This document shows positions 10,900 through 12,022 of a stretch of 12,022 nt of DNA, in pieces. Where the stretch lies: assembly GCA_036525535.1 (NCBI GenBank), contig DATDAH010000102.1, forward strand, positions 1 to 12,022, read 5' to 3'. The notes below the pieces were generated by a model. The model saw nothing but the letters and a program-made list of their open reading frames with translations. It did not search any database and had not been told where the DNA came from. Every line of letters begins with the position of its first letter. Positions within the stretch are counted from its first letter, which is position 1. The DNA comes from DATDAH01 sp036525535 (GTDB lineage Bacteria; Actinomycetota; Acidimicrobiia; Acidimicrobiales; DATDAH01). The translations under genes were made by a program, and so were the position numbers.

Positions 10900-11961
10900 A
10901 TGTTGCGCAACAGCCGCCTTCGGTGGCTCCTTGGCCTGCTGGCCGCGCTGGCGCTCGTCGCCGCGGCCTGCGGCGACGACAGCAGTTCCGGCGATGACGG
11001 TGGTGACGACACCGCTGGCTCGGCCTCCGCGGTGCCCGCATGCCTCGACATTCCGGCGCTCTACGCGCTGACGGGGCCGGAGTCCACGGGCTTCGCCAAC
11101 TGGTCCGACGCCGCCGACCTCGCCACGACGGTGGGTTCGGCCTACTCGGCGGACCTCCCCGACGAGCCGCTGACCATCACCGGTCCCGGTGAGGAGTCGG
11201 GCACCTACGACACCTACGTCGAGTTCGTCATCGCGGGCATCGCCGAGGCCCAGGGCCTCCCCGAGGAGGAGTGGGTCGTCCGGCCGGACTACACCTCGTC
11301 GCCCAATGACAACGTGATCATCGAGGGCGTCGCTGGTGCGGACAACTCCTATGGCTGGGTCGGTTTCGCCTTCGCCGAGGAGAACAGCGACGTAGTGCGG
11401 GAGATCGAGGTCGCCGGCGAGGACGGCACCTGCGTCGCCCCGTCCGTCGACACCATCGCCGACGGCTCCTACCCGCTGTCCCGTCCCCTGTTCATCTACG
11501 TGAACGCGGACAAGGCGGCGGAGAACCCTGCTCTGGCGGCCTTCGTCGACTACTACACCGGTGACGCCGGCTACGCCGCGGTGTCGGACGCCGGCTACGT
11601 GCAGATGCCCGAAGAGGACTTCGCGTCGGCCATCGCTGCTTGGGAAGACGCCGGCGGCACGCCCGGTGAGCCCGAGTCCGGTGTCTCCGGCGAAGTCATC
11701 ATCTCCGGCTCCTCGACCGTGGAGCCCATCAGCTCCGCCGCGGCCGAGGGCTTCAGCGCCGACAACCCGGACGTGAGCATCTCGGTGGACGGTCCCGGCA
11801 CCGGTGACGGCTTCGAGCTGTTCTGTGGTGGCGAGACGGACATCTCCGATGCCTCCCGCCCGATCGAGGACGATGAGATCGCCGCCTGCGAAGACGCGGG
11901 GATCGACTACATCGAGATCCAGATCGGCCTCGACGGCCTCAGCATCCTCACCAAGGCCTGA
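10900..11961 (+). CDS. pstS: PstS-type phosphate-binding lipoprotein with circularly permuted domain order
   Basis: The 353-residue protein has a lipoprotein signal: basic MLRNSRLR, a hydrophobic core, and VAAAC with lipidated C24, followed by an acidic Ser/Gly/Asp linker. Residues about 48-250 match the C-terminal two thirds of PstS: the CLDIPALYALTGPESTGFANW segment, phosphate-loop GPGEESGTYD (95-104), PNDN...GWVGFAFAE, YPLSRPLFIYVN, and an ending near AIAAWED. After the linker GGTPGEPESGVSG, residues 265-353 match the family's N-terminal third: ISGSSTVEPIS (268-278), GPGTGDGF (298-305), DISDASRPI (314-322), and a final LDGLSILTKA. In ordinary PstS this segment comes first, so the order is inverted. 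The protein should bind phosphate outside the membrane for PstABC. AGGAGG (10883-10888) supports the ATG. No pstCAB follows before a hairpin terminator. Confidence 0.85.
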   Translation: MLRNSRLRWLLGLLAALALVAAACGDDSSSGDDGGDDTAGSASAVPACLDIPALYALTGPESTGFANWSDAADLATTVGSAYSADLPDEPLTITGPGEESGTYDTYVEFVIAGIAEAQGLPEEEWVVRPDYTSSPNDNVIIEGVAGADNSYGWVGFAFAEENSDVVREIEVAGEDGTCVAPSVDTIADGSYPLSRPLFIYVNADKAAENPALAAFVDYYTGDAGYAAVSDAGYVQMPEEDFASAIAAWEDAGGTPGEPESGVSGEVIISGSSTVEPISSAAAEGFSADNPDVSISVDGPGTGDGFELFCGGETDISDASRPIEDDEIAACEDAGIDYIEIQIGLDGLSILTKA

Positions 11962-11993
11962 TCTCTCCCCCCAGGCCCGAGGGAAAGCAGGAA

Positions 11994-12021
11994 CGGGGGC
12001 GGGTCCGTCGACCCGCCCCCG
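11994..12021 (+). terminator. Strong GC-rich hairpin after pstS
   Basis: A 12-bp perfect stem (11994-12005 with 12010-12021) closes a 4-nt CGTC loop, 32 nt after the pstS stop. The window ends at the hairpin, so a T run cannot be checked. It probably makes pstS a single-gene transcript. Confidence 0.7.
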
Positions 12022-12022
12022 C

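Noticed and set aside
10900..11961. Reading the last gene as two fused, partial PstS copies
   Set aside because: The two parts do not overlap in family coordinates; together they cover one PstS almost exactly once. That fits permutation rather than a double copy.
1..12022. tRNA, rRNA, CRISPR array, insertion sequence, phage or attachment site
   Set aside because: No transposase, integrase, long direct repeats, spaced repeat array or RNA gene signature was seen on reading both strands.

Overview
The window looks like a chromosomal segment of a high-GC actinobacterium, most likely of the class Acidimicrobiia. This is an inference from base composition, two WhiB-like (Wbl) iron-sulfur regulators, a SigE-type ECF sigma factor, a mycothiol-type arsenate reductase and the style of the PstS lipoprotein. 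Several genes appear to be leaderless: a TANNNT -10 box lies exactly 7 nt before the start codon of tatA, of a small unknown gene, and of ppk.

Layout. 1-798: 3' end of a von Willebrand factor A (VWA) protein. 980-1264: WhiB2-like regulator. 1269-2057 (minus): glutamate formimidoyltransferase. 2118-2294: tatA. 2376-3604: ECF sigma factor and a translationally coupled membrane anti-sigma candidate. 3611-3892 (minus): second Wbl protein. 3989-4291: small unknown protein. 4323-6371: polyphosphate kinase. 6368-8008: Nudix hydrolase domain fused to an M48/Ste24-type membrane protease. 7992-10014 (minus): acr3, cadI and arsR. 10135-10776: divergent arsC. 10900-11961: PstS-type phosphate-binding lipoprotein, followed by a strong hairpin at the window's end.

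Three themes link the genes. (1) Envelope stress and regulation: a SigE-like sigma/anti-sigma pair sits beside a Tat component, and two Wbl proteins flank it. A GGAACC-N16-CGTT/A promoter-like element precedes both the sigma gene and the second wbl gene. (2) Phosphate and polyphosphate: ppk with its coupled Nudix gene, and the PHO-box-like element upstream of pstS. (3) Arsenic resistance: arsC reduces arsenate, Acr3 exports arsenite, CadI is a metal/arsenic VOC protein, and ArsR probably acts at related dyad operators in both ars control regions.

The most striking observation is that the PstS-type protein appears circularly permuted. The family's C-terminal two thirds come first, after an intact lipoprotein signal, and the canonical N-terminal segment comes last. 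Also notable are the Nudix-M48 fusion, the nested 44-bp symmetric divergent ars control region, and an acr3 reading frame that covers its first membrane helix only if a CTG start is used.
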